A stretch of DNA of 64,000 nucleotides from Ehretia macrophylla (Eukaryota; Streptophyta; Magnoliopsida; Boraginales; Ehretiaceae). Under the pieces are notes generated by a model that ran no database searches, was not told the origin of the DNA, and worked only from the letters and a program-made list of their open reading frames with translations. Position numbers and translations under genes: made by a program. Shown one piece after another: positions 22,101 to 32,604 of the stretch; position 1 is the first letter of the stretch; each line of letters starts with the position of its first letter. Location: the NCBI GenBank assembly GCA_037974665.1, contig CM075780.1, positions 5,693,268-5,757,267 on the forward strand, in the 5' to 3' direction.

Positions 22101-22735
22101 GATTGCCTGTTACTGTTGTTTTGCTTGAACGTGACTACTTGTGAACTTTTGCTACTTGAAGACTATTTCCCTTATGTTATTTGCTGCTTGTGATGTAAAA
22201 GACCCCCGTTGTAATTTGGGGTCTAATTTTGGTTTGTACTTATATTAAGTAGACTGATACTAGACATACTATGATCGTTTTTGTTTTTGTTATCATTAGT
22301 ATCTATCATAGGTTATGATGCTAGTTAAGGAATAGGCAAATGAACTTATCCAATCTCAACAGGTACTCGCTAATAAGTTAAGATCAACAGGTATATTTTG
22401 AAACGAGGATAAATGGACAAACGAGACATAGTATCATGCTAGGTTATAAATCAAACGGAACGTCGAATTAACCAATAGGCAATTCAATTGATGGAATGAT
22501 AATAATCTTAGCTGGAATTGAATTTGAGATGGTAAATTTTAAGGCTGTTAGAAAATTTAGGTCAAAACAAAGAGCCCAGTTACAGCCGTTATGCAGCCGG
22601 ATTTCCAGAAAAATTTTGAAGTCCAGAATAAAAGGTTAAGCGTTAAACCTCCTAGAATGATTAAGAATGTGAAAGGACTTGAATGTTTAGATCACACCCT
22701 AGTCTAACCTTTATAGGCCGGGTTGGGGCATGACA
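19189..22735 (+). repeat. 3' LTR
   Basis: 3547 bp, the same length as the 5' LTR at a constant offset of 12,373. About 25 differences were counted by eye (0.7%). All lie in the first 490 or last 555 bp. It begins TGTGAGGCCCG directly after the polypurine tract and ends GGGCATGACA. Confidence 0.97.
22005..22022 (+). other. Small hairpin in 3' LTR
   Basis: Same TGAGT/ACTCA stem as in the 5' LTR. Confidence 0.5.
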
Positions 22736-22740
22736 CCGCT
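22736..22740. repeat. Target-site duplication, right
   Basis: CCGCT after the LTR, one change from the array's usual CCGCG. The sequence continues AGTAAGG exactly as in an uninterrupted unit, which confirms the insertion point. Confidence 0.6.
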
Positions 22741-23003
22741 AGTAAGGTTGTCGTCCTTTGAAAAGCTCACGACATACGATCCGGGACGGAAAAACAGAGC
22801 TAAATCTGAAAAGTGGCCCGAAACAGATGAAAACGTTAGATTATGGGCTCCAAAAACGGCACAGCAAGCAAGCTTGCTGCCCCCATCGCAGAGCTCTCGA
22901 AGAGCTTTCCAACGGTATGCTGTGCGCCGCGTAACTCCTTACGGATAAAAAGTTATGGGCACCGGAGCGACGGAGACTTGGTCACAAGCCCTACACCCTC
23001 AGT

Positions 23004-23012
23004 TTGCGGATA
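23004..23012. other. About 71-bp spacer deletion junction
   Basis: GTTTGCGG runs into GGATAAAG, skipping the stretch that normally holds the GCCCAGCCTCC block. The break is at a short GG(A) match. It lies in the unit broken by the retrotransposon. Confidence 0.8.
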
Positions 23013-23055
23013 AAGTATCTTGGCAACCCTAACCGGAGCAAAAAAATTTGAAAAG

Positions 23056-23175
23056 GGGGGTGCAACAAAAGGACTTCCCAGGGGGTCACTCATCCTAGTA
23101 CTACTCTCGCTTAAGCATGCTTAACTTCGGAGTTCTGATGGGATCCGGTATATTAGTGCTGGTATGATCGCACCC
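23056..23175 (-). rRNA. 5S rRNA: 5S rRNA gene, copy 11
   Basis: 120 nt. Changes are G108T, C107T, T95C, G86A (C box), C79T, G65A, G64A, G58A (A box), C26T and G25A. First copy after the retrotransposon. Its 3' spacer has a deletion of about 71 bp. Confidence 0.95.
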
Positions 23176-23732
23176 GTCGTGTTGATGGCCCAATTCCTTT
23201 ATGTGTTAACGGTTCACAATCCCAGCCTAGAGAGATGGCCCATTCAGAAAGCCCAATGGGCTTAACAACAACCCATCCACTTCAACAACCCAGCATCCTC
23301 GTAAGGTAAGATATCGACAAGTTGTAGGGCCCTCTAATGTCCCGCGAGTATGGTTGTCGTCCTTTTAACAGCTCACGACGTATGATCCGGGACGGAAAAA
23401 CAGAGGTAAATTAGAAAAGTGGCCCGAAACTGATAAAAATGTTCAATTTTGGGCTCCAAAAAGGGCACAGCAAGCAAGCTAGCTGCCCCCATCGTAGAGC
23501 TCTCGAATAGCTTTCCAACGGTATGCTGTGCGCCACGTAACTTCTTTCGGATAAAAATTTATGGGCACCGGAGCGACGGAGACCTTGTCACATGCCCTAC
23601 GCCCTCGGTTTACGGGCCCAGCCTCAACGTGAAGCGAAGTTGTCTTGCCCAAGGTGTCGTGGGATTCGATAATAGAAATGTGGTGGATAAAGTATCTTGG
23701 CAACCCTAACCGGAGCAAAAAAAATTGAAAAG

Positions 23733-23852
23733 GGGGGTGCACCAAGAGGAATTCCCAAGGGGCCACCCATCCTGGTACTACTCTCGCACAAGCACGCTTA
23801 ACTTCGGAGTTTTGATGGGATCCAATTCATTAGTGTTGGTATGATCGCATCC
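23733..23852 (-). rRNA. 5S rRNA: 5S rRNA gene, copy 12
   Basis: 120 nt and heavily changed: T111G, G108T, G102T, A90G (C box), G65T, G41A, C29T, C28T, C26A, G17A and G3A. G3A gives the GGATGC start common in plants. Confidence 0.94.
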
Positions 23853-24409
23853 GTCATGTTGATGGCCCAATTCCTTTATGTGTTAACAGTTCACAATCCC
23901 AGCCTAGAGAGATGGCCCATTCAGAAGGCCCAATGGGCTTAACGACAACCCATCAGCTTCAACAACCCAGCATCCTCGCAAGACGAGATATCGACGCGTT
24001 GTAGGGCCCTTTAATGTCCTGCGAGTAAGGTTGTCGTCCTTTTAACAACTCACGACGCAGGATCCGGGACGGAAAAACAGAGCTAAATTAGAAAAGTGGC
24101 CCGAAACTGATGAAAAAATTCAATTTTGGACTCCAAAAAGGGCACAGCGTGCAAGCTAGCTGCCCCTGTCGTAGAGCTCATGAAGAGCTTTGCAATAGTA
24201 TGCTGTGCGCCGCGAAACTCCTTATGGATAAAAAGGTATGGGCACCGAAGCGAAGGAGACATGGTCACAAGCCCTACGCCCTCGGTTTGCGGGCCCAGCC
24301 TCCACGTGAAGCGAAGTTGTCTTGCCCAAGGTGCCGTGGGATTCGATAATAGAAATGTGGTGGATAAAGTATCTTGGCAACTCCAACCAGAGCAAAAAAA
24401 ATTGAAAAT

Positions 24410-24529
24410 GGGGGTCCAACAAGAGGACTTCCCAAGGGGTCACCCATCCTAGTACTACTCTCGCCCAAGCACGCTTAACTTCGGAGTTCTGATGGGATCC
24501 GGTGCATTAGTGCTTGTATGATCGCACCC
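24410..24529 (-). rRNA. 5S rRNA: 5S rRNA gene, copy 13
   Basis: 120 nt. Changes are C114G, G108T, C79T and C15A. The promoter boxes are intact. Confidence 0.97.
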
Positions 24530-25086
24530 ATCATGTTGAGGGCACAATTCCTTTATGTGTTAACGGTTCACAATCCCAGCCTAGAGAGATGGCCCATTCA
24601 GAAAGCCCAATGGGCTTAACGACAACCCATCCGCTTCAACATCCCAGCATCCTCGCAAGACGAGATATCGACGCATTGTAGGGCCCTCTAATGTCCCGCG
24701 AGTAAGGTTTTCGTCCTTTTAACAGCTCATGACGTACGATCCGTGACGAAAAAACATAGCTAAACTAGAAAAGTGGCCCAAAACAGATGAAAACGTTCGA
24801 TTTTGGGCTCCAAAAAGGGCAAAGCGAGCAAGCTAGCTGCCCCCGTCGTAGAGCTCTCGAAGAGCTTTCCAACGGTATGCTATGCGCCGCGTAACTCCTT
24901 ACGGATAAAAAGTTATGGGCACCGAAGCAAAGGAGACCTGGTCATAAGCACTACGCCCTCGATTTGCGGGCCCAGCCCCCACGTGAAGCAAAGTTGTCTT
25001 GCCCAAGGTGCCGTGGGATTTGATAACAGAAATGTGGTGGATAAAGTATCTTGGCAACCGTAACCGGAGCAAAAGAAATTGAAAAG

Positions 25087-25206
25087 GGTGGTGCAGCAAG
25101 AGGACTTCCCAGGGGGTCACCCATCCTAGTACTACTCTCTCCCAAGCACGCTTAACTTCGGAGTTCTGATGGGATCCGGTGCATTAGTGCTGATATAATC
25201 GCACCC
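25087..25206 (-). rRNA. 5S rRNA: 5S rRNA gene, copy 14
   Basis: 120 nt. Changes are C118A, T111C, G108T, T95C, C79T, C67A (intermediate element), C14T and C10T. Confidence 0.95.
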
Positions 25207-25407
25207 GTCATGTTGATGGCCCAATTCCTTTATGTGTTAACGGTTCACAATCCCAGCCTAGAGAGATGGCCCATTTAGAAAGCCCAATGGGCTTAACGAC
25301 AACCCATCCACTTCAACAACCCAGCATCCTCGCAGGATGAGATATCGACGCATTGTAGGGCCCCCTAATGTCCCACGAGTAAGGTTGTCGTCCTTTTAAC
25401 AGCTCAA

Positions 25408-25412
25408 GACAT
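25408..25412. other. About 26-bp spacer deletion junction
   Basis: AGCTCAAGAC is joined to ATAAATTAG, so the normal CGATCCGGGACGG segment is missing. Part of the 650-bp unit of copies 14-15. Confidence 0.8.
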
Positions 25413-25737
25413 AAATTAGAAAAGTGGCCCAAAACTGATGAAAACGTTCGATTTTGGGCTTCAAAAAGGGTACAGCGAGCAAGCTAGCTGCCCCTGTCGT
25501 AGAGCTCTTGAAGAGCTTTGCAACGGTATGCTGTGCGCCACGTAACTCCTTACGGATAAAAAGTTATGGGCACCGAAGCGAAGGAGACCTGGTCACAAGC
25601 CCTACGCCCTCGGTTTGTGGGCCCAGCCTCCACGTGAAGCGAAGTTGTCTTGCCCAAGGTGCCGTGGGATTCGATAATAGAAATGTGGTGGATAAAGTAT
25701 CTTGGCAACCCCAACCGGAGCAAAAAAAATTGAAAAT

Positions 25738-25856
25738 GGGGGTGCTACAAAAGGACTTCCCAGGGGGCACCCATCCTAGTACTACCCTCGCCCAAGCACG
25801 CTTAACTTCGGAGTTCTGATGGGATCCGGTGCATTAGTGCTTGTATGATCGCACCC
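25738..25856 (-). rRNA. 5S rRNA: 5S rRNA gene, copy 15 (1-nt deletion in C box)
   Basis: 119 nt because A90 in the GGGTGACC core of the C box is missing. Other changes are T112A, G108T, C107T, C79T, A71G and C15A. It is probably impaired in TFIIIA binding. Confidence 0.93.
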
Positions 25857-26413
25857 ATCATGTTGAGGGCACAATTCCTTTATGTGTTAACGGTTCACAA
25901 TCCCAGCCTAGAGAGATGGCCCATTAAGAAATCCCAATGGGCTTAACGACAACCCATCCGCTTCAACAACCCAGCATCCTCGCAAGACGAGATATCGAAT
26001 CGTTGTAGGGCCCTCTAATGTCCCGCGAGTAAGGTTGTCGTTCTTTTAACAGCTCACGACGTACGATCCGGGACAGAAAAATAGAGCTAAATCAGAAAAT
26101 TGTCCCGAAACTGATGAAAACGTTCAATTTTGGGCTCCAAAAAGGGCACAATGCGCAAGCTAGCTGCCCCCGTCGTAGAGCTCTCGAAGAGCTTTCCAAC
26201 GGTATGTTGTGCGCCGCGTAACTCCTTACGGATAAAAAGTTATGGGCACCGGAGCGACAGAGACTTGGTCATAAGCCCTACGCCCACGGTTTGCGGGCCC
26301 AGCTTCAATGTGAAGCGAAGTTGTCTTGCCCAAGGTGCCGTGGGATTCGATAATAGAAATGTGGTGAATAAAGTATCTTGGCAACCCTAACCGGAGCAAA
26401 AAAAATTGAAAAG

Positions 26414-26533
26414 AGGGGCGTAACACGAGGACTTCCCAAGGGGTCACCCATCCTGGTACTACTCTCGCCCAAGCACTCTTAACTTCGGAGTTCTGATGGG
26501 ATCCGGTGCATTAGCGCTGGTATGATCATACCC
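26414..26533 (-). rRNA. 5S rRNA: 5S rRNA gene, copy 16
   Basis: 120 nt. Changes are A115G, G113A, C57A (A box), A19G, C6T and G5A. Confidence 0.95.
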
Positions 26534-27090
26534 ATCATGTTGAGGGCACAATTCCTTTATGTTTTAACGGTTCACAGTCCCAGCCTAGAGAGAAGGCCCA
26601 TTCAGAAGGCCCAATGGGCTTAACGATAACCCATCTGCTTCAACAACCCAGCATCCTTGCAAGATGTGATATCGACGCGTTGTAGGGCCATCTAATGTCC
26701 CGCGAGTAAGGTAGTCGTCCTTTTAACAGCTCACGACGTATGATCCAGGACGGAAAAACAGAGCTAAATTAGAAAAGTGGCCCAAAACTGATGAAAACGT
26801 TCGATTTTGGTCTCCAAAAAGGGCACAGCGTGCAAGCTAGCTGCCCCTGTTGTAGAGCTCTTGAAGTGGTTTGCAACGGAATGTTGTGCGCCGCTTAACT
26901 CCTTATGGATAAAAAGTTATGGGCACCGGAGCGACGGAGACCTAGTCACTAGCCCTACGCCCTCGGTTTGCGGGCCCAGCCTCCACGTGAAGCGAAGTTG
27001 TCTTGCCCAAGGTGCCGTGGGATTCGATAATAGAAATGTGGTGGATAAAGTATCTTGGCAACCCCAACCGGAGCAAAAAAAATTGAAAAG

Positions 27091-27210
27091 GGTGGTGCAA
27101 CAAGAGGACTTCCCATGGGGTCACCCATCCTAGTACTACTCTCGCCCAAGCACGCTTAACTTCGGAGTTCTGATGGGATCCGGTGCATTAGTGCTGGTAT
27201 GATCGCACCC
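27091..27210 (-). rRNA. 5S rRNA: 5S rRNA gene, copy 17
   Basis: 120 nt. Changes are C118A, G108T, T95A and C79T. The A box and intermediate element are intact. Confidence 0.97.
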
Positions 27211-27767
27211 GTCATGTTGATGGCCCAATTCCTTTATGTGTTAACGGTTCACAATCCCAGCCTAGAGAGATGGCCCATTCAGAAGGCCCAAAGGGCTTAA
27301 TGACAACCCATCTGCTTCAACAACCCAGCATCCTCGCAAGACGAGATATCGACGCGTTGTAGAGCCCTCTAATGTCCCGCGAGTAAGGTTGTTTTCCTTT
27401 TAACAACTCACGACGTACGATCCAGGACGGAAAAACAGAGCTAAATTAGAAAAGTGGCCCGAAACTGATGAAAACGTTCGATTTTGGGCTCCAAAAAGGG
27501 CACAGCGAGCAAGCTAGCTGTCCTCGTCATAGAGCTCTTGAAGACCTTTCCAACGGTATGCTGTGCGCCACGTAGCTCCTTACGGATAAAAAGTTATGGG
27601 CACCGGAGTGACGGAGACCTGGTCACAAGCCCTACGCCCTCGGTTTGCGGGCCCAGCCTCCGCGTGAAGCGAAGTTTTCTTGCCCAAGGTGCCGTGGGAT
27701 TCGACAAAAGAAATGTGGTGGATAAAGTATCTAGGCAACCCTAACCGGAGCAAAAAAAATTGAAAAT

Positions 27768-27887
27768 AGGGGTGCAACACGAGGACTTCCAAGGGGGTCA
27801 CCCATCCTGGTACTACTCTTGCCCAAGCACGCTTAACATCGGAGTTCTTATGGGATCCAGTGCATTAGTGCTGGTATGATCCCACCC
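27768..27887 (-). rRNA. 5S rRNA: 5S rRNA gene, copy 18
   Basis: 120 nt. Changes are G97T, T95C, G68A, A50T, C39A, C29T and C6G. Confidence 0.95.
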
Positions 27888-28428
27888 ATCATATTGAGGG
27901 AACAATTCCTTTATGTGTTAACGGTTCACAGTCCCAGCCTAGATAGATGGCCCATTCAGAAGGCCAAATGGGCTTAACAACAACCCATCCGCTTCAACAA
28001 CACAGCATCCTTGCAAGACGTGATATAGACGCGTTCTAGGGCCCTCTAATGTCCCGTGAGTAAGGTTGTCGTCCTTTTAACAGCTCACGACGTACGATCC
28101 TTGATGTAAAAACAGAGCTAAACTAGAAAAGTGGCCCGAAACTGATGAAAATGTTTGATTTTCAGCTCCAAAAAGGGCCCAGCGAGCAAGCTAGCTGCCC
28201 CTGTCGTAGAGCTCTTGAAGAGCTTTCCAACGGTATGCTGTGCGCCGCGTAGCTCCTTACGGATAAAAAGTTATGGGTACCGGAGCGACGGAGACCTGGT
28301 CACAAGCCCTACGCCCTCGGTTTGCCAGCCCAGCCTCTATGTGATGCGAAGTTGTCTTGCCCAAGGTGTCGTGGGATTCGATAATAGAAATGTGGTGGAT
28401 AAAGTATCTCGGCAACCCCAACTGGAGG

Positions 28429-28443
28429 AAAAAAATTGAAAAG
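28429..28443 (-). terminator. Pol III terminator of 5S copy 19, representative
   Basis: Directly after the 5S 3' end the minus strand reads CTTTTC, then a second T-run of 7-8 bases a few nucleotides on. T4 or longer is the normal Pol III stop. Nearly all copies keep both runs. Confidence 0.85.
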
Positions 28444-28563
28444 AGGGGTGCAACACGAGGACTTCCCAAGGGGTCACCCATCCTGGTACTACTCTCGCCC
28501 AAGCACGCTTAACTTCGGAGTTCTGATGGGATCCGGTGCATTAGTGCTGGTATGATCGCACCC
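28444..28563 (-). rRNA. 5S rRNA: 5S rRNA gene, copy 19 (matches consensus)
   Basis: 120 nt. I find no difference from the array consensus. The gene encodes the structural RNA of the large ribosomal subunit and is transcribed by Pol III from internal boxes. All three boxes are intact and a T-run follows the 3' end. It is the best candidate in the window for a functional copy. Confidence 0.98.
28467..28514 (-). promoter_or_regulatory. 5S internal control region of copy 19
   Basis: This is the type 1 Pol III promoter. The A box (positions 50-64, GTTAAGCGTGC) is at 28500-28514, the intermediate element (67-72) at 28492-28497, and the C box (80-97, containing GGATGGGTGACC) at 28467-28484. TFIIIA binding to these elements is established for 5S genes. 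The same layout holds for the other full-length copies, with the changes listed under each. Confidence 0.9.
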
Positions 28564-28591
28564 GTCATGTTGAGGGTACAATTTCTTTATG
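28564..28591 (-). promoter_or_regulatory. 5S upstream promoter, representative (copy 19)
   Basis: On the minus strand there is a C at -1, a CC pair near -12, and ATAAAG at -27 to -22. Plant 5S genes usually carry a TATA-like box near -28, GC near -12 and C at -1. This is a weaker version of that layout and it recurs in nearly every unit. Confidence 0.65.
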
Positions 28592-28624
28592 TGTTAACGG
28601 TTCACAGTCTCAGCCTAGATAGAT

Positions 28625-28650
28625 GGCCCATTCCGAAGGCCCAATGGGCT
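28625..28650 (-). promoter_or_regulatory. TGGGCY (site II-like) cluster upstream of 5S, representative
   Basis: Two TGGGCC motifs and one opposing TGGGCT motif lie 62-87 bp upstream of the copy 19 start. The cluster includes the palindrome-like core GCCCATTGGGC. Site II (TGGGCY) elements are TCP-factor targets in plant ribosomal-protein and housekeeping promoters. The cluster recurs in most units. A role in 5S transcription is inference. Confidence 0.5.
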
Positions 28651-29120
28651 TAACAACAACCCATCCGCTTCAACAACGCAGCATCCTTGCAAGACGTGAT
28701 ATCGACGCGTTGTAAGGCCCTCTAATGTCCCGCGAGTAAGGTTGTCATCCTTTTAACAGCTCACGACGTACGATCCGGGATGAAAAAATAGAGCTAAATT
28801 AGAAAAGTGGCCCGAAACTGATGAAAACGTTCGATTTTGGGCTCCAAAAAGGGCACAACGAGCAAGCTTGCTGCCCCTGTCGTAGAGCTCTTGAATTGCT
28901 TTCCAACAGTATGCTGTGCGCCGCGTAACTCCTTACAGATAAAAAGTTATAGGCACTGGAGCGACGGTGACTTGGTCACAAGCCCTACGCCCTCGGTTTG
29001 CGGGCCCAACCTCCACTTGAAGCGAAGTTGTCTTGCCCAAAGTGCCATGGGATTCGATAATAGAAATGTGGTGGATAAAGTATCTTGGTAACCCTAACCG
29101 GAGCAAAAAAAATTGAAAAG

Positions 29121-29240
29121 GGGGGTGCAACAAGAGGACTTCCCAGGAGGTTACCCATCCTAGTACTACTCTCGCCCAAGCACGTTAAACTTCGGAGTTC
29201 TGATGGGAACCGATTCATTAGTACTGGTATGATCGCACCC
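29121..29240 (-). rRNA. 5S rRNA: 5S rRNA gene, copy 20
   Basis: 120 nt. Changes are G108T, T95C, C93T, G89A (C box), C79T, G56A and A54T (both A box), A32T, C28T, C26A and C18T. Activity is doubtful. Confidence 0.94.
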
Positions 29241-29782
29241 GTAATGTTGAGGGCACAATTCCTTTATGCGTTAATGGTTCACAATCCCAGCCTAGAGAGA
29301 TGGCCCATTCAGAAGGCCCAATGGGCTTAACGACAACCCATCCGCTTCAACATCCCAGCATCCTCGCAAGACATGATATCAACCCGTTGTAGGGCCCTCT
29401 AATGTCCTGCGTCTAAGGTTGTCGTCCTTTTAACAGCTCACCACGTACGATCCGGGACGGAAAAATAGAGCTAAATTAGAAAAGTGGCCTGAAACTGATG
29501 AAAACGTTCAATTTTGGGCTCCGAAAATGGTACAGTGAGCAAGCTAGCTACCCTCGAAGAGCTTTCCAACGGTATGCTGTGCACCGCGTAACTCCATACG
29601 GATAAAAAGTTATGGGCACCGGAGCGAAGGAGACCTGGTCACAAGCCCTACGCCCTCGGTTTGCTGGCCCAACCTCCATGTGAAGAAAAGTTGTCTTGCC
29701 CAAGGTGCCGTCGGATTCGATAATAGAAATGTGGTGGATAAAGTATCTTGGCAACCCTAACCAGAGGAAAAAAATTGAAAAG

Positions 29783-29902
29783 AGGGGTGCAACACGAAGA
29801 CTTACCAAGGGGTCACCCATCCTGGTACTACTCTCGCCCAAGCACGCTTAACTTCGGAGTTCTGATGGGATCCGGTGCATTAGTGCTGGTATGATCGCAC
29901 CC
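29783..29902 (-). rRNA. 5S rRNA: 5S rRNA gene, copy 21
   Basis: 120 nt. Only C105T and G99T differ; the promoter boxes are intact. The upstream neighbour spacing is 662 bp because of a 15-bp spacer deletion near 29548. Confidence 0.97.
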
Positions 29903-30459
29903 GTCATGTTGATGGCCAAATTCCTTTATGTGTTAACGGTTCACAGACCCAGCCTAGATAGATTGCCCATTCAGAAGGCCCAATGGGCTTAACAACAACC
30001 CATCCGCTTCAACAACGCAGCTTCCTTGGAAGACGTGATATCGACGCGTTGTAGGGCCCTCTAATGTCCCGCGAGTAAGGTTGTCGTCCTTTTAACAGCT
30101 GACGACGTCCGATCCGGGATGAAAAAATAGAGCTAGATTATAAAAGTGGCCCGAAAATAATGAAAACGTTCGATTTTTAGCTCCAAAAAGGGCACAGCGA
30201 GCAAGCTAGCTTCCCCTGTCGTAGAGCACTTGAAAAGGATTCCAACGGTATGCTGTGCGCCGCGTAGCTCCTTACGGATAAAAAGTTATGGGCACCAGAG
30301 CGACGGAGACCAGGTCACAAGCCCTACGCCCTCGGTTTGCGGGCCCAACCTCCACGTGAAGTGAAGTTGTCTTGCCCAAGGTGCCGTGGGATTCGATAAT
30401 AGAAAAGTGGTGGATAAAGTATCTTGGCAACCCTAACCGGAGCAAAAAAAATTGAAAAT

Positions 30460-30579
30460 AGGGGTGCAACTAGAGGACTTCCCAGGAGGTCACCCATCCT
30501 AGTACTACTCTGGCCCAAGCACGCTTAACTTCGGAGTTCTGAAGGGATCTGGTGCATTAGTGCTGGTATGATCGCACCC
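30460..30579 (-). rRNA. 5S rRNA: 5S rRNA gene, copy 22
   Basis: 120 nt. Changes are T109A, G108T, T95C, C93T, C79T, G68C (intermediate element), A37T and G30A. Confidence 0.95.
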
Positions 30580-31130
30580 GTCATGTTGATAGCCCAATTC
30601 CTTTATGAGTCAACGATTCACAATCCCAGCCTTGAGGATGGCACTTTCAGAATGCTCGCTTCGACGACAACCCATCCGCTTCAACAACCCAGCAACCTCG
30701 CAAGACGAGATATCGATGCGTTGTAGGGCCTTTAATATCCCACAAGTATGGTTGTTGTCCTTTTAACAGCTCACGACGTACGATTCAGGACGGAAAAACA
30801 TAGCTAAATTAGAAAGGTGGCCCGAAACTGATGAAAACGTTCGATTTTGTTCTCCAAAAAGGGTATGGCGAGCAAGCTTGCTGCCCTCGTCGGAGAGCTC
30901 TTGAAGGGCTTTCCAACGGTATGCTGTGCGCCGCGTAGCTCCTTATGGATAAAAAGTTATGGGCACTAGAGCGACGGAGACCTGGTCACAAGCCCTACGG
31001 CCTCGGTTTGCGGGCCCAGCCTCCACGTGAAGCGAAGTTGTCTTGCCCAAGGTGCCGTGGGATTCGATAATAGAAATGTGGTGGATAAAGTATCTTGGCA
31101 ACCCTAACCGGAGCAAAAAGATTTGAAAAG

Positions 31131-31250
31131 AGGGGTGCAACACAAGAACTTCCCAGGGGGTCACCCATCTTGGAACTACTCTCGCCCAAGCACGCTTAAC
31201 TTCGGAGTTCTTTTGGGATCTGATGCATTAGTGCTGGTATGAACGCACCC
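31131..31250 (-). rRNA. 5S rRNA: 5S rRNA gene, copy 23
   Basis: 120 nt. Changes are C107T, C104T, T95C, G81A (C box), A77T, C39A, T38A, G30A, C28T and A8T. Confidence 0.95.
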
Positions 31251-31807
31251 GTCATGTTGAGGGCACAATTCCTTTATGTGTTAATGGTTCACAGTCTCAG
31301 CCAAGATAAATGGCCAATTCAGAAGGCCCAATGGGCTTAACAACAACCCATCCGCTTCAACAATGCAGCATCCTCGCAAGACGTGATATCGGCGCATTGT
31401 AGGGCCCTCTAATGTCCTGTGAGTAAGGTTGTCTTCCTTTAAACAGCTCACGACGTACGATCCAGGACGGAAAAAAATAGCTAAATTTGAAAAGTGGCCC
31501 GAAAGAGATTAAACCGTTCGATTTTGGGCTCCAAAAAGGGCAAAGTGAGCAAGCTTGCTGCCCCCGTCGTAGAGCTCTCGAAGAGCTTTCCAACGGTATG
31601 ATGTGCGCCGCATAACTCCTTGCGGATAAAAAGTTATGGGCACTGGAGCGACGGAGACTTGGTCACAAGCCCTACGCCCTCGGTTTGCCGGCCCAGCATT
31701 TATGTGATGCGAAGTTGCCATGCCCAAGGTGCCTTGGGATTCGATAAAAGAAATGTGGGGGATAAAGTATCTTGGCAACCCCAACCGGAGCAAAAAAAAT
31801 TGAAAAG

Positions 31808-31927
31808 AGGGGTGCAACACGAGGACTTCCCAAGGGGTCACCCATCCTGGTACTACTCTCGCCCAAGCACGCTTAACTTTGGAGTTCTGATGGTATCCGG
31901 TGCATTAGTGCTGGTATGATCGCACCC
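31808..31927 (-). rRNA. 5S rRNA: 5S rRNA gene, copy 24
   Basis: 120 nt. Only G48A and C34A differ. The promoter boxes are intact. Confidence 0.97.
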
Positions 31928-32484
31928 GTCATGTTGAGGGCACAATTCCTTTATTTGTTAACGGTTCACAGTCCCAGCCTAGAGAGATGGCCCATTCAGA
32001 AGGCCCAATGGGCTTAACAACAACCCATCCGCTTCAACAACGCAGCATCCTCGCAAGACGTGAGATCGACGCATTGTAGTGCCCCCTAATGTCCCGCGAA
32101 TAAGGTTGTCGTCCTTTTAACAACTCACGACGTACGATCCGGGAAGAAAAAAAAGAGCTAAATTAGAAAAGTGGCACGAAATTGATGAAAACGTTCGATT
32201 TTGGGCTCCAAAAAGGGCACAGCGAGCAAGCTAGCCGCCCTTGTCGTAGAGCTTTTGAAGACCTTTCCAACGGTATGCTGTACGCCGCGTAACTCCTTAC
32301 GGATAAAAAGTTATGGGCACTGGAGCGACGGAGACCTGGTCACAAGCCCTACGCCCTCGGTTTGCTGGCCCAGCCTCTACGTGAAGCGAAGTTGTCTTGC
32401 CCAAGGTGCCATGGGATTCAATAATAGAAATGTGGTGGATAAAGTAACTTGCAACCCTAACCGGAGCAAAAAAAAATTGAAAAG

Positions 32485-32604
32485 GGGGGTGCAACAAGAG
32501 GACTTCGCAGGAGGTCACCCATCCTAGTACTACTCCCGCCCAAGCACGCTTAACTTTGGAGTTCTGATGGGATCCGGTGCATTAGTGCTGGTATGATCGC
32601 ACCC
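32485..32604 (-). rRNA. 5S rRNA: 5S rRNA gene, copy 25
   Basis: 120 nt. Changes are G108T, G98C, T95C, C93T, C79T, A69G (intermediate element) and G48A. Confidence 0.96.

Larger units (their letters stand above)
6816..22735 (+). mobile_element. Ty3/gypsy chromovirus-like LTR retrotransposon (Tekay/Del type), defective
   Basis: A complete structural element of 15,920 bp. It has 3547-bp LTRs with TG...CA ends, an initiator-Met tRNA primer site, a gag-protease-RT-RNase H-integrase-chromodomain order, and a polypurine tract. Integrase after RT marks Ty3/gypsy. Long LTRs and a C-terminal chromodomain with LWDHHGVEEATWE suggest the Tekay/Del chromoviruses. It sits in the spacer of a 5S unit. The coding frame is broken by four TAG stops, one frameshift and a nested solo LTR, so it cannot make its own proteins. 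Clade placement is from motif memory and would need a tree of RT domains. Confidence 0.95.

Noticed and set aside
6816-22735. Plant pararetrovirus or other integrated virus
   Set aside because: LTRs, tRNA-Met primer site, polypurine tract, target duplication and RT-RNase H-integrase-chromodomain order indicate a Ty3/gypsy retrotransposon. No movement or coat protein genes of a pararetrovirus were seen.
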